Assembly (NCBI RefSeq): GCF_009792295.1
Contig: NZ_CP039934.1
Location: 2,376,501 to 2,440,500, forward strand
Source of the DNA: Myroides fluvii
Lineage (GTDB): Bacteria; Bacteroidota; Bacteroidia; Flavobacteriales; Flavobacteriaceae
Reading direction: 5' to 3'
Length of the DNA: 64,000 nt
Every line of letters starts with the position of its first letter. Position 1 is the first letter of the stretch. Made by a program: the position numbers and the translations under genes. The notes beneath the pieces were generated by a model that was not told the DNA's origin, made no database searches, and saw only the letters and a list, made by a program, of their open reading frames with translations. This document shows, in pieces, positions 30,639 to 39,041 of this stretch.

Positions 30639-33491
30639 TTAATTTTCAAGGTAAGCTTCGATTGGAGCACAAGAACAAACTAAGTTTCTATCTCCATAAG
30701 CATCGTCAATACGACGTACAGTAGGCCAGAATTTATTCTCTGCTACATAAGCTAATGGATAAGCAGCTCTTTGTCTTGAGTAGGGTAAATCCCAATTATC
30801 CGCAGTTAATAAAGCTAAAGTATGTGGTGCATTCTTTAATTCGTTTACTGGGTTCTCAATCGTTGCATTTTCAATTTCTTGACGAATAGCGATCATCGCA
30901 TCACAGAAACGATCGATTTCAGCTAAGCTTTCACTTTCTGTAGGTTCAATCATTAACGTACCTGCAACTGGGAAAGAAACCGTTGGTGCGTGGAAACCGT
31001 AATCGATTAAACGCTTAGCGATATCAGTCACTTCAATTCCTTTTTCTTTGAACTCACGAACGTCAACAATCATTTCGTGTGCAGCACGTCCTTGTTCACC
31101 TGTATATAAAATCGCATAGTGCTCTTCTAATCTAGCTTTCATATAGTTCGCATTCAAGATAGCTGTTTGCGTCACTTTTTTCAATCCTTCTGTTCCCAAC
31201 ATAGAGATGTAACCGTAAGAGATTAAACACACCAATGCAGAACCGTAAGGAGCAGAAGAAATAGATGTAATTGCATTTTTACCACCTACAGCCACTAATG
31301 GGTTTGAAGGTAAAAACTCTACTAAATGTTCAGCCACACAGATTGGTCCAACTCCAGGTCCACCACCACCGTGAGGAATAGCAAAAGTTTTGTGTAAGTT
31401 TAAGTGACATACGTCAGCACCAATAGAAGCTGGGTTAGTGAATCCAACTTGTGCGTTCATATTAGCTCCATCCATATATACTTGTCCTCCGTTATCGTGG
31501 ATAATTTGTGTAATTTCCATGATAGCAGATTCATATACTCCGTGTGTAGAAGGATAAGTAACCATCAAACAAGAAAGGTTGTCTTTGTGTAATTCTGCTT
31601 TTTCTCTTAAGTCAGCCACATCGATATTTCCTTCAGGCGTTGTTTTTGTAACCACTACTTTCATTCCTGCCATAGCAGCAGAAGCAGGGTTTGTTCCGTG
31701 AGCAGAAGCAGGGATTAACGCAATAGTTCGTTGGAAATCACCTCTTGCATGGTGGTAGGCGCGAATAGCCATTAATCCAGCATATTCCCCTTGTGCACCA
31801 GAATTTGGCTGTAAGGTTGTTCCAGCAAATCCAGTGATGATATTTAATTTGTGTTCTAAGTCTTTCAACATTTCGATATAACCTTGTGCTTGATCTAGTG
31901 GAGCAAAAGGGTGGATGTTGTTCCATTGACCGTTGCTTAACGGAAGCATCTCAGCTGCCGCATTCAACTTCATGGTACAAGACCCCAAAGAAATCATCGA
32001 TTGATTTAACGCTAAATCTTTGCGCTCTAAACGTTTGATGTAACGCATTAACTCTGTTTCAGAGTGGTAGCTATTAAATACGTCATGCTCTAAGAATTTA
32101 GAAGTACGTTTTAATTTTGCTGGGTAATTCACTGCTTCTTCATTTAAAGCTGTAATAGTAAAGGCTTCTTTACCTACTGCTTGAGCGAAAATAGCGATGA
32201 TTGTATTGATATCATTTACATTTACGGTCTCGTTTAAAGAGATAGAAATTGTATTTGCATCGATATAGTAGAAGTTCACTTGGTTTGCTTCAGCAATAGG
32301 TTTAACCTTAGCTGCGTCTGCTTTTACCACAATCGTATCGAAGTAAGCCGTATTGCTTTGCTCGATTCCTAACTTAGCTAAGTTTTCAGCAACCGTATTT
32401 GCTTTTGCATGTACTTGGTTTGCAATAAAACGAAGACCGTTTGGTCCGTGGTAAACCGCGTAGAAACTCGCCATAACAGCTAATAATACTTGAGCGGTAC
32501 AGATGTTTGACGTTGCTTTTTCGCGTTTGATGTGTTGCTCACGTGTTTGTAATGCCATACGCAACGCTCTGTTTCCATCTGCATCTTTAGAAACACCGAT
32601 GATACGACCTGGCATACTGCGTTTGTATTCTTCTTTTGTAGTGAAGAAACCGGCGTGAGGTCCTCCAAATCCTAATGGAATACCAAAGCGTTGTGTTGTT
32701 CCCACTACTACGTCAGCTCCCATCTCTCCTGGAGAAGTTAAAGTTACTAAAGATAAGATATCTGCTGCAACGGCAACTTTAATATCTTTCGATTTAGCGG
32801 TATGAATGAAGTCAGCATAATCGTATACTTGACCATATTTTCCTGGATATTGTAAGATTGCACCAAAGAAATCTTCTGAGAAATCAAACGTTTGGTGATC
32901 GCCTACAACTAATTCAATTTCGAAAGGAATTGAACGTGTTTGTAATACAGAAAGTGTTTGAGGTAAAATTTCTTCTGAAACGAAGAATTTCAACGCGTTG
33001 TTTTTCTTTTGATCTCTTGTGCGAACATCGTATAACAACATCATCGCCTCAGCTGCTGCTGTACCTTCATCTAATAAAGAAGCATTGGCAATTTCCATTC
33101 CAGCTAATTCAATTACTGTCGTTTGGAAATTTAATAAAGCCTCTAAACGACCTTGTGCAATCTCTGCTTGGTATGGCGTATAAGCGGTATACCAACCAGC
33201 GTTTTCAAATACGTTGCGAATAATAGGAGCAGGGCTAACAGATTCGTTGTATCCTAATCCAATATAAGAACGAAAGATTTTGTTTTTGTTGCCTAAGTTC
33301 TGAATATAAGATAAATACTCATATTCCGTCATTGCAGGAGCAAGATCTAAATCTTGTTTTAAGCGAATTGAAGTTGGAAAAGTTTCGTCGATTAATTGTT
33401 CAATGTTGTCAACTTTTACAGTTTTAAACATTTGTGCCATGTCCTCAGCACGAGGGCCAATGTGTCTTAAAGCAAATGCATTTGTTTTCAT
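30639..33491 (-). CDS. gcvP: glycine dehydrogenase (aminomethyl-transferring), P-protein
   Basis: 950 residues, the fused form with both halves. It decarboxylates glycine and passes the aminomethyl group to the lipoyl arm of H-protein. The PLP-binding site is NLHKTFAIPHGGGGPGVGP with Lys701. Other diagnostic blocks: FALRHIGPRAEDM at the N-terminus, GSCTMKLNAAAEMLP and PNSGAQGEYAGLMAI. I use ATG 33491, where the family begins; the longer reading adds 15 hydrophobic residues. gcvT and gcvH are not adjacent. No glycine riboswitch was seen in the 125 bases upstream. Confidence 0.98.
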   Translation of the reverse strand: MKTNAFALRHIGPRAEDMAQMFKTVKVDNIEQLIDETFPTSIRLKQDLDLAPAMTEYEYLSYIQNLGNKNKIFRSYIGLGYNESVSPAPIIRNVFENAGWYTAYTPYQAEIAQGRLEALLNFQTTVIELAGMEIANASLLDEGTAAAEAMMLLYDVRTRDQKKNNALKFFVSEEILPQTLSVLQTRSIPFEIELVVGDHQTFDFSEDFFGAILQYPGKYGQVYDYADFIHTAKSKDIKVAVAADILSLVTLTSPGEMGADVVVGTTQRFGIPLGFGGPHAGFFTTKEEYKRSMPGRIIGVSKDADGNRALRMALQTREQHIKREKATSNICTAQVLLAVMASFYAVYHGPNGLRFIANQVHAKANTVAENLAKLGIEQSNTAYFDTIVVKADAAKVKPIAEANQVNFYYIDANTISISLNETVNVNDINTIIAIFAQAVGKEAFTITALNEEAVNYPAKLKRTSKFLEHDVFNSYHSETELMRYIKRLERKDLALNQSMISLGSCTMKLNAAAEMLPLSNGQWNNIHPFAPLDQAQGYIEMLKDLEHKLNIITGFAGTTLQPNSGAQGEYAGLMAIRAYHHARGDFQRTIALIPASAHGTNPASAAMAGMKVVVTKTTPEGNIDVADLREKAELHKDNLSCLMVTYPSTHGVYESAIMEITQIIHDNGGQVYMDGANMNAQVGFTNPASIGADVCHLNLHKTFAIPHGGGGPGVGPICVAEHLVEFLPSNPLVAVGGKNAITSISSAPYGSALVCLISYGYISMLGTEGLKKVTQTAILNANYMKARLEEHYAILYTGEQGRAAHEMIVDVREFKEKGIEVTDIAKRLIDYGFHAPTVSFPVAGTLMIEPTESESLAEIDRFCDAMIAIRQEIENATIENPVNELKNAPHTLALLTADNWDLPYSRQRAAYPLAYVAENKFWPTVRRIDDAYGDRNLVCSCAPIEAYLEN

Positions 33492-33615
33492 TTGGGCAAA
33501 ATAATAAGTTGTGTATAAGCAGACAAAAATAACCATAAATCTGAGATAAATTAAGTATATTCCTAGTAATTTTGTTAATGTAAATTTCTAGCCGATTTCG
33601 GTATAAAAAATTAGC

Positions 33616-34434
33616 ATGAGAAAAGTCTTAGGTAACGTATTTGATTTTTATCTGAAAGCGAGCATTCACGTTTCTTTCGCCGTTTTTGCTTTGGTGCAAA
33701 TGACGTTTTATTTCTGTCGTTTGCCCTTCGATTGGACCGTTTCGCTTTTGGCCTTTTCGGGAACCTTGTTTTCCTATAACTTTATCAAATATGCTGATTA
33801 TGTTGTAGCTCATCGCCGCAATTTATCACCAAAGATGAAGGCTATTCTACTGTTGAGTTTTGTAGCTCTGATCGTTGGCATGGTCAGTTTCTTCTATTTA
33901 GCCGCTACCGCCCAGTTTGTAACCCTCTCATTATTGGTTTTAGCTGTATTGTATGCGGTTCCTATCTCCAAGCGAATTCCCAATTTGCGCAATTGGTCCG
34001 GATTGAAAGTGTATATCGTCTGTTTGTGTTGGGCAACCGTGACACTCATTATTCCCATTTTTAATGCGGGAATCGAACTTTCAGTAGATATTTGGATTAA
34101 ATTTCTACAGCGATTTATCTTGGTATTAATCTTAATCGGAATATTTGAAATCGTCGATTTACAATATGATGAAAAGTATTTAAAGACGATTCCTCAATTG
34201 TTGGGTACTCGTAAAACAAAGTTGTTACTCGCTATTTTGTTGATTCCCTTTTTTGTCATTGAGTTTTTTAAAGTGGGATTTCAACCCATTCAAGCCTGGA
34301 ATAATCTGATTATTGTTTGTATTACCTTACTTTTTATTCAACTAGCTTCGCCCAAACGCAGTAATTACTTTAGTTTGTTTTGGGTAGAAAGTGTACCAAT
34401 CTATTGGTGGATTTTAGTGCTCATGGAAGGATAG
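33616..34434 (+). CDS. UbiA-like membrane protein lacking the first Asp-rich motif
   Basis: 272 residues, about eight membrane segments. The second half keeps a UbiA-like pattern, FEIVDLQYDEKYLKTIPQLL, similar to the second DxxxD motif and following TxPxxxG of UbiA prenyltransferases. At the expected first site (NxxxDxxxD) it reads GTLFSYNFIKYADYVVAH instead, with one Asp only. UbiA enzymes join isoprenoid tails to ring acceptors using Mg2+ held by both motifs, so this protein may be inactive as such or have a different role. It is divergent from gcvP. Confidence 0.65.
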   Translation: MRKVLGNVFDFYLKASIHVSFAVFALVQMTFYFCRLPFDWTVSLLAFSGTLFSYNFIKYADYVVAHRRNLSPKMKAILLLSFVALIVGMVSFFYLAATAQFVTLSLLVLAVLYAVPISKRIPNLRNWSGLKVYIVCLCWATVTLIIPIFNAGIELSVDIWIKFLQRFILVLILIGIFEIVDLQYDEKYLKTIPQLLGTRKTKLLLAILLIPFFVIEFFKVGFQPIQAWNNLIIVCITLLFIQLASPKRSNYFSLFWVESVPIYWWILVLMEG

Positions 34435-34505
34435 ATAACCAGCAAAGCAGGTAGGGATTTAGCAATCTTTTTTTCGCTCATTTTTAGCTCTGTCTAAAAA
34501 AAGGG

Positions 34506-34513
34506 TATATTTG
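34506..34513 (+). promoter_or_regulatory. -7 promoter box TATATTTG of the M17 aminopeptidase gene
   Basis: Perfect TAnnTTTG box 22 bases before the ATG at 34536, with a T-rich stretch at the -33 position. Confidence 0.6.
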
Positions 34514-34535
34514 TAGGACTAAAAAAACAACAAAC

Positions 34536-35921
34536 ATGATACAACTTGTAAATGAGGTTCAAGCAAACGGAAATCTAGTTTTCGTTTTAGGAAATGAGAA
34601 TACTGTTGAAGTACCAGCACTTTTAAATGACTTTGTACAAGCATTTAAAGCAGGAGAAAAAGAAGAAGACTTTGCAAAAATCGGAAATCAATATTTCTTT
34701 TTTGTAAAGGAAAATACCAATTTAGAAAAGATGCGTTTGGCTGGATTCAACATCCGCAAACAATTAGATAAAAAAGCAGATAACCTAACTGTTGTTGGAC
34801 ATGGGGAAGCTACTTTGGCTTTGACAGAAGGAATTGCTCTTTCAAACTACCAATTTTTGAAGTATTTCAAAGAAGCGGAGACCATGAAATTTGCTTTAGC
34901 GAACATTAGCCTAAAAGGAAACGTGGATGCTAAACAAATCAGTGATTTAAATAATACGATTAAAGCGGTTTATTGGGCACGTACGATGGTAAACGAACCT
35001 GTGAGCTACTTAACAGCTACTCAATTGGCAAAAGAAATTGAAGTGTTAGGAAACGAAGCGCAATTTTCAGTAAAAGTATTGGGTAAAAAAGAGATTGAAG
35101 CTTTGCGTATGGGAGGTTTACTAGCGGTAAACAAAGGATCCGTAGAGCAACCGACTTTTACGATTATGGAATATAAACCAGCGAATCCAATCAATAAAAA
35201 ACCAATTGTTTTAGTTGGAAAAGGAGTGGTGTATGATACAGGAGGGTTGAGTTTGAAGCCAACTGCTGGATCGATGGACTCGATGAAGAGCGATATGGGA
35301 GGAGCAGCTTGTATGGCTGGAACAATTTATGCTGCAGCTTTGAATCAAGTAAACGTACACGTAATTGGTTTGATTCCAGCAACAGATAACCGCCCAGGGG
35401 GAGATGCGTATGCACCTGGAGATGTAATCACGATGTATGATGGAACAACCGTTGAGGTATTGAATACAGATGCGGAAGGACGCATGATTTTAGGAGATGC
35501 TATTGCGTATGCAACCCAATATGAGCCTGAAGTAATCATTGATGCAGCGACATTAACAGGAGCAGCCTTGGTGGTAGCTGGAGATATGGCTTCTTGTATT
35601 ATGGGGAATGACGAAAAAACAATTCAAGCCATTGTAGCTTCTGGATACCATGTACACGAACGTTTAGCCCAATTGCCATTTTGGGATGATTACAAAGATT
35701 TGTTGAAATCTAGTGTGGCAGATATGAAAAATATCGGAGGTCGTTTTGCAGGAACAATCACAGCAGGAAAATTCCTAGAGCATTTTGCAAAAGCACCTTA
35801 TGTACACATTGATATCGCAGGTCCAGCTTGGATGGATGCACCAAGAGATTACAAAGGAAATGGAGGTACAGGAAGTGGAGTCCGTACTTTGGTTGATTTC
35901 TTAACCAACTATAAAGCGTAA
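34536..35921 (+). CDS. leucyl aminopeptidase, family M17
   Basis: 461 residues. The C-terminal catalytic domain has the two-metal site in VGKGVVYDTGGLSLKP, SMKSDMGGAACMAG and the signature NTDAEGRMILGDA (310-322). The N-terminal domain is variable, as in the family. These hexameric cytoplasmic enzymes remove N-terminal residues during peptide turnover. Single-gene unit with its own promoter and terminator. Confidence 0.95.
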   Translation: MIQLVNEVQANGNLVFVLGNENTVEVPALLNDFVQAFKAGEKEEDFAKIGNQYFFFVKENTNLEKMRLAGFNIRKQLDKKADNLTVVGHGEATLALTEGIALSNYQFLKYFKEAETMKFALANISLKGNVDAKQISDLNNTIKAVYWARTMVNEPVSYLTATQLAKEIEVLGNEAQFSVKVLGKKEIEALRMGGLLAVNKGSVEQPTFTIMEYKPANPINKKPIVLVGKGVVYDTGGLSLKPTAGSMDSMKSDMGGAACMAGTIYAAALNQVNVHVIGLIPATDNRPGGDAYAPGDVITMYDGTTVEVLNTDAEGRMILGDAIAYATQYEPEVIIDAATLTGAALVVAGDMASCIMGNDEKTIQAIVASGYHVHERLAQLPFWDDYKDLLKSSVADMKNIGGRFAGTITAGKFLEHFAKAPYVHIDIAGPAWMDAPRDYKGNGGTGSGVRTLVDFLTNYKA

Positions 35922-35944
35922 TCGTACATACAATATAATAAATG

Positions 35945-35977
35945 AAGCAGTAAATTTCGATTTGCTGCTTTTTTTTT
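35945..35977 (+). terminator. terminator after the M17 aminopeptidase gene
   Basis: Eleven-base stem (AAGCAGTAAAT with one G-U) capped by the stable tetraloop TTCG, followed by seven further T. Confidence 0.92.
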
Positions 35978-36050
35978 GTTCTGATCTCGACCTAGCAAAA
36001 AACAGAAAAAACGTACCTTTGATTCTTCCACTATTTAATTCAATACAAAA

Positions 36051-36554
36051 ATGGAGAATATTTCGATTCAATATCAGACAGTTACGCCAGAAAATATGCA
36101 CTTAATTCGTCCTTTAGCTGAAAAAATTTGGCAGAAAACATACGGACCTTTATTAGATCCGGCACAAATTGAATATATGCTGCCTATGATGTATAGCCAG
36201 GAACGTATTACCAATGAAATAAAGGAAGGGTATATTTGGGAATTGTTTGTGGTCGAAGACAAGGTTTTGGGGTACTTAGACTATAAAGTGATGGAGGATC
36301 ATCGCGTGTTTTTGTCTAAGATTTATTTGGATACCGATCAGCAACAAAAGGGATTGGGCAAACTGATGTTAACCCATGTACTCGATTTTGCCCGTCAAAA
36401 CAAAGCAAAAGCGGTGTATCTGACAGTGAATAAATACAATGCCAAAGCGATTGAGTTTTATGAACGCAATGGATTTCAATGTATTGAATCTAAAACGTTC
36501 GATATTGGAAACGGCTATGTGATGGATGATTATATCTATCAAATAAATCTGTAG
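36051..36554 (+). CDS. GNAT family N-acetyltransferase
   Basis: 167 residues. Acetyl-CoA-binding motif A is visible as LSKIYLDTDQQQKGLGKLML (Q-x-x-G-x-G at QQKGLG), and motif B as KAIEFYERNGFQCIE. The closing VMDDYIYQINL is common in RimI-like members. It transfers acetyl groups to an amine of unknown identity: a small molecule, or a protein N-terminus as in RimI. It stands 65 bases before a secreted protein gene on the same strand; no terminator separates them. Confidence 0.9.
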   Translation: MENISIQYQTVTPENMHLIRPLAEKIWQKTYGPLLDPAQIEYMLPMMYSQERITNEIKEGYIWELFVVEDKVLGYLDYKVMEDHRVFLSKIYLDTDQQQKGLGKLMLTHVLDFARQNKAKAVYLTVNKYNAKAIEFYERNGFQCIESKTFDIGNGYVMDDYIYQINL

Positions 36555-36619
36555 TGATTGAATCATTCAAGTCTTTGGAGTAAAAAAAACAAGTAGGATC
36601 AACCTCATTTAAGGAAGAA

Positions 36620-37495
36620 ATGAAAACTAAGTTTATATTCTTGTGGTGTGCTTTTCTATTTTCTTTTTCAACGGTAAAAAGTCAGGAGAAAATACCTTTT
36701 CGATTAAATGAACACTACAATATTTTGGTTGATGGTCTAATCAATCAACGAGATAGCGTGGTGCTGATGTTTCAAATTGCCATGAGAGAGGCTTCTTTAG
36801 CGCCTGATCGAAAAAGTAAAGTAGAATCTGTCGTTTTTGATACAAGCGATTTTCCAGAAGGATTGAGTAAAGGTAATCGCATTCAGGTCGGAAATGCCAT
36901 CGTAGAGCCTATATGGATTTGGGACAAGGAGTATACAGGCAATGGAGCAGAAGGTAAAATAGGAACTCAGTTGTTTAACGGACAGATTTTTGCGATTAAT
37001 TACGACCAATCACAATTTGAAATAGATACTCATTTGCCCGATACTCGTGGATTTGTTGCCTTGCCGTTAACCCAGGAACAAGGACGATTATTTATCGAAG
37101 TGTCGAGTATAGTAAACCAGAAGGAAATAAAAACAACGTTTCTTTTACAATCTGGATTTTCTGGTATGCTGTTGTACAACAATCAAGTAGCTGATGAAAA
37201 TCAATGGGCAGAAGCATTACCGCGTTTGGATGAAAAAACATTGATGAATTCAGCGGGAGATAAATTAACCAATTTAATTGTTGAAATGCCCGCCATTGTA
37301 GTGGATTCCTTTCGTTTTGAGCAGGTACCCATTAATATTTTTACCGGAGAAATCAAGAATCAACCCACAAGCTATTTTGGTGCGGATTTTATTCATCGCT
37401 TCAATTGGATTATTGATATAAAGGGAGGGTATGCTTATATTCAACCGAATAAGTACTTTGCTGATGCATATTACTTTAGAAGTAAAAAGGACTAA
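36620..37495 (+). CDS. secreted retropepsin-like protein with altered active site
   Basis: 291 residues with a signal peptide (MKTKFIFLWCAFLFSFSTVK-SQ). The fold of bacterial aspartyl-protease-like proteins can be followed in EGKIGTQLFNGQIFAINYDQ, and in TTFLLQSGFSGMLLYNN where a D-[ST]-G active site is expected; here the Asp is Gln (Q177-S178-G179). The end, YFGADFIHRFNWIIDIKGGY plus IQPNK, matches the closing block of such proteins. It is therefore probably a non-catalytic member, acting as a binding or structural protein in the envelope. Confidence 0.65.
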   Translation: MKTKFIFLWCAFLFSFSTVKSQEKIPFRLNEHYNILVDGLINQRDSVVLMFQIAMREASLAPDRKSKVESVVFDTSDFPEGLSKGNRIQVGNAIVEPIWIWDKEYTGNGAEGKIGTQLFNGQIFAINYDQSQFEIDTHLPDTRGFVALPLTQEQGRLFIEVSSIVNQKEIKTTFLLQSGFSGMLLYNNQVADENQWAEALPRLDEKTLMNSAGDKLTNLIVEMPAIVVDSFRFEQVPINIFTGEIKNQPTSYFGADFIHRFNWIIDIKGGYAYIQPNKYFADAYYFRSKKD

Positions 37496-37531
37496 AAAAG
37501 GCTCAAGAACTAGTTCTTGAGCCTTTTTTTT
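37494..37531 (+). terminator. terminator after the retropepsin-like gene
   Basis: Perfect stem AAAAAAGGCTCAAGAACT and its complement, with the stem running into ACTAGT at the tip and ending in a T run. Confidence 0.93.
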
Positions 37532-37705
37532 AGTTTAAAACTTAGCAAGATATTGTAAGAGAAAAGAATCATTCGCGATCCCTTTCATATACGCTCTATG
37601 GTTAGGTTCTGAAACGTTAAGGGAACTAAAGAGTCTATAGAACAGAGAATCAGTACAGCATGCATAAACATTGATGAGGAATAAGAGGTGATTTTTCTTT
37701 GAATC

Positions 37706-37731
37706 ATAATGTAAAGTTTACTTTGCATTAT
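37706..37731. promoter_or_regulatory. operator 1 of the membrane protein/XRE regulator pair
   Basis: Near-perfect inverted repeat: arms ATAATGTAAAG and CTTTGCATTAT (one mismatch) around TTTA, 46 bases before the start codon at 37778. A half-site GTAAAG recurs in operator 2. The probable binder is the XRE protein encoded by the second gene. Confidence 0.55.
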
Positions 37732-37732
37732 G

Positions 37733-37748
37733 GTAAAGTTTGTTTTAC
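37733..37748. promoter_or_regulatory. operator 2 of the membrane protein/XRE regulator pair
   Basis: Inverted repeat GTAAA-GTTTGT-TTTAC, one base away from operator 1 and sharing the GTAAAGTTT core, so two dimers could bind side by side. Confidence 0.5.
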
Positions 37749-37777
37749 ATTTGTTGCAACTAAAAACGAAAAAATTG

Positions 37778-38179
37778 ATGAAACAATTTCCTTTACTACC
37801 GAGTCGATTTAAGTGGATTGCTTTAGCCCTTATTCTATCCTCTGTGCTATTGAGCTTTGCTTTGAAAGATTATTTGCAGGATTATCGAGTTGAAGCAAGT
37901 ACAATTTCGATTAACATAATCAACTTAGGGTTGTTAATGTATTTCTTTTCAAGACGAAAAGAAGATGATGAAATGCTCGCTTTAATGCGACTTAAAACTT
38001 TAGCAGGGGGTGTATTACTTCTTATTATCAGTATATTTATCGAAGCAATCTGGAACTGTATTGAACCCGATGCATTTGAAGAAAATACAGCAGGAGCTGT
38101 GATGAAGATTATGATTTTTATTAATTTGATGTATGAAGTAGAATATAGAAAAATAAAGAATAGTTTCGATGCGGAATAA
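37778..38179 (+). CDS. four-helix membrane protein paired with an XRE regulator
   Basis: 133 residues starting MKQFPLLPSRFKWIALALIL. Four hydrophobic segments: about 11-30, 40-58, 71-92 and 104-118. I chose ATG 37778 because the longer reading from 37730 would start inside operator 1. Its last 11 bases overlap the start of the XRE regulator gene, so the two are translated together. Pairs of a small membrane protein with a 66-residue XRE regulator are common in Firmicutes and Bacteroidota; their exact role is not settled. Confidence 0.75.
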   Translation: MKQFPLLPSRFKWIALALILSSVLLSFALKDYLQDYRVEASTISINIINLGLLMYFFSRRKEDDEMLALMRLKTLAGGVLLLIISIFIEAIWNCIEPDAFEENTAGAVMKIMIFINLMYEVEYRKIKNSFDAE

Positions 38180-38369
38180 AGTAAAAGAAGAACGCGTACG
38201 CTGTTATTTAACGCAACAAGAGTTGGCAGATGCCATTCAGGTTTCTCGTCAAACAATCCATTCGATTGAGTCAAATCGCTATGTTCCGTCTACCATATTG
38301 GCATTAAAATTGGCGAGAACACTCAAGATAAAGGTGGAAGATTTGTTTGAATTGGAAGAAACAGATTAA
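38169..38369 (+). CDS. small XRE family transcriptional regulator
   Basis: 66 residues, nearly all of it the helix-turn-helix: RVRCYLTQQELADAIQVSRQ, TIHSIESNRYVPSTILALKL and the closing KVEDLFELEETD, the typical stand-alone XRE/YozG-like form. It binds DNA as a dimer. It overlaps the upstream membrane protein gene by 11 bases. The two inverted repeats before that gene are its likely operators, giving autoregulation. Confidence 0.92.
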   Translation: MRNKVKEERVRCYLTQQELADAIQVSRQTIHSIESNRYVPSTILALKLARTLKIKVEDLFELEETD

Positions 38370-38379
38370 TTTATTATTT

Positions 38380-38396
38380 TTATTTAGTTTAAATAA
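38380..38396. promoter_or_regulatory. 17-bp palindrome upstream of the HugZ-family gene
   Basis: Perfect arms TTATTTA and TAAATAA around GTT, ending six bases before a TATCTTAG sequence (38402-38409) that resembles a -7 box. Position and the heme/iron link of the gene suggest an iron-responsive operator; this is inference. Confidence 0.4.
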
Positions 38397-38433
38397 TTTA
38401 GTATCTTAGCGCAACAATATAAATACAATTACA

Positions 38434-38982
38434 ATGAGTACAGATACACTTAATCCAAACTTCGATCAACATAAAGTAAAAGCAAAAGCACCTAAAGTGG
38501 AAGAACTAATTAATGAATGTAAATCCGTCATGATTGCATCAATTAATGAAGATGGTTCTCCATTGGTTAGTACAGCTCCGTATTCTAGAGTTGGAAATGA
38601 GTTCCAAATTTTAGTTTCTTTCATGGCAAAGCATACAAAGAACTTAAGAGATCGCAAAAAAGTATCTTTTATGTTTGTAGAAGATGAGAGTTCATCGAAA
38701 CAATTATATGCTAGACATCGTTTAACGATTGAAACAGAAGCTGAGTTGATTGGAAAAGAAAATCCTTTATACGATCAAGCGATGGTTGATTTAAGAGAAA
38801 GACACGGAAAAGTAATTGAAGTTTTAGGAAACTTAGAGGACTTTATTATGTTCAACTTAAAACCAATCAAAGGATCGTATGTAAATGGATTCGGAAGTGC
38901 TTACTTTATTGATGAAAACTTACAAGTAATCGAACACAGACATGGAGCTCACGGGCAGCACAATGTAGATGTAAAAAAATAA
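38434..38982 (+). CDS. HugZ/HutZ-type heme-utilisation protein, PNPOx-like split barrel
   Basis: 182 residues. The split barrel begins near residue 20 with EELINECKSVMIASINEDG and SPLVSTAPYSRVGNEFQILV. The block GSYVNGFGSAYFIDENL and the His-rich tail EHRHGAHGQHNVDVKK match HugZ/HutZ proteins, which bind heme and release its iron; the tail His residues can bind heme iron. Proteins of the wider pyridoxamine-phosphate-oxidase-like family lack that tail. Single gene with a bidirectional terminator after it. Confidence 0.85.
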   Translation: MSTDTLNPNFDQHKVKAKAPKVEELINECKSVMIASINEDGSPLVSTAPYSRVGNEFQILVSFMAKHTKNLRDRKKVSFMFVEDESSSKQLYARHRLTIETEAELIGKENPLYDQAMVDLRERHGKVIEVLGNLEDFIMFNLKPIKGSYVNGFGSAYFIDENLQVIEHRHGAHGQHNVDVKK

Positions 38983-39003
38983 TATATTTTCCTTGTTTAG
39001 ATA

Positions 39004-39038
39004 AAAAAAGTCTTTGGTTTTTGACCAAAGACTTTTTT
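39004..39038. terminator. bidirectional terminator between the HugZ-family and EamA genes
   Basis: Fifteen-base perfect stem AAAAAAGTCTTTGGT/ACCAAAGACTTTTTT with a five-base loop; serves the two convergent genes. Confidence 0.93.
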
Positions 39039-39041
39039 GTT

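Noticed and set aside
33492..33615. Glycine riboswitch upstream of gcvP
   Set aside because: The 124-base region is AT-rich and has none of the conserved glycine-aptamer sequences.
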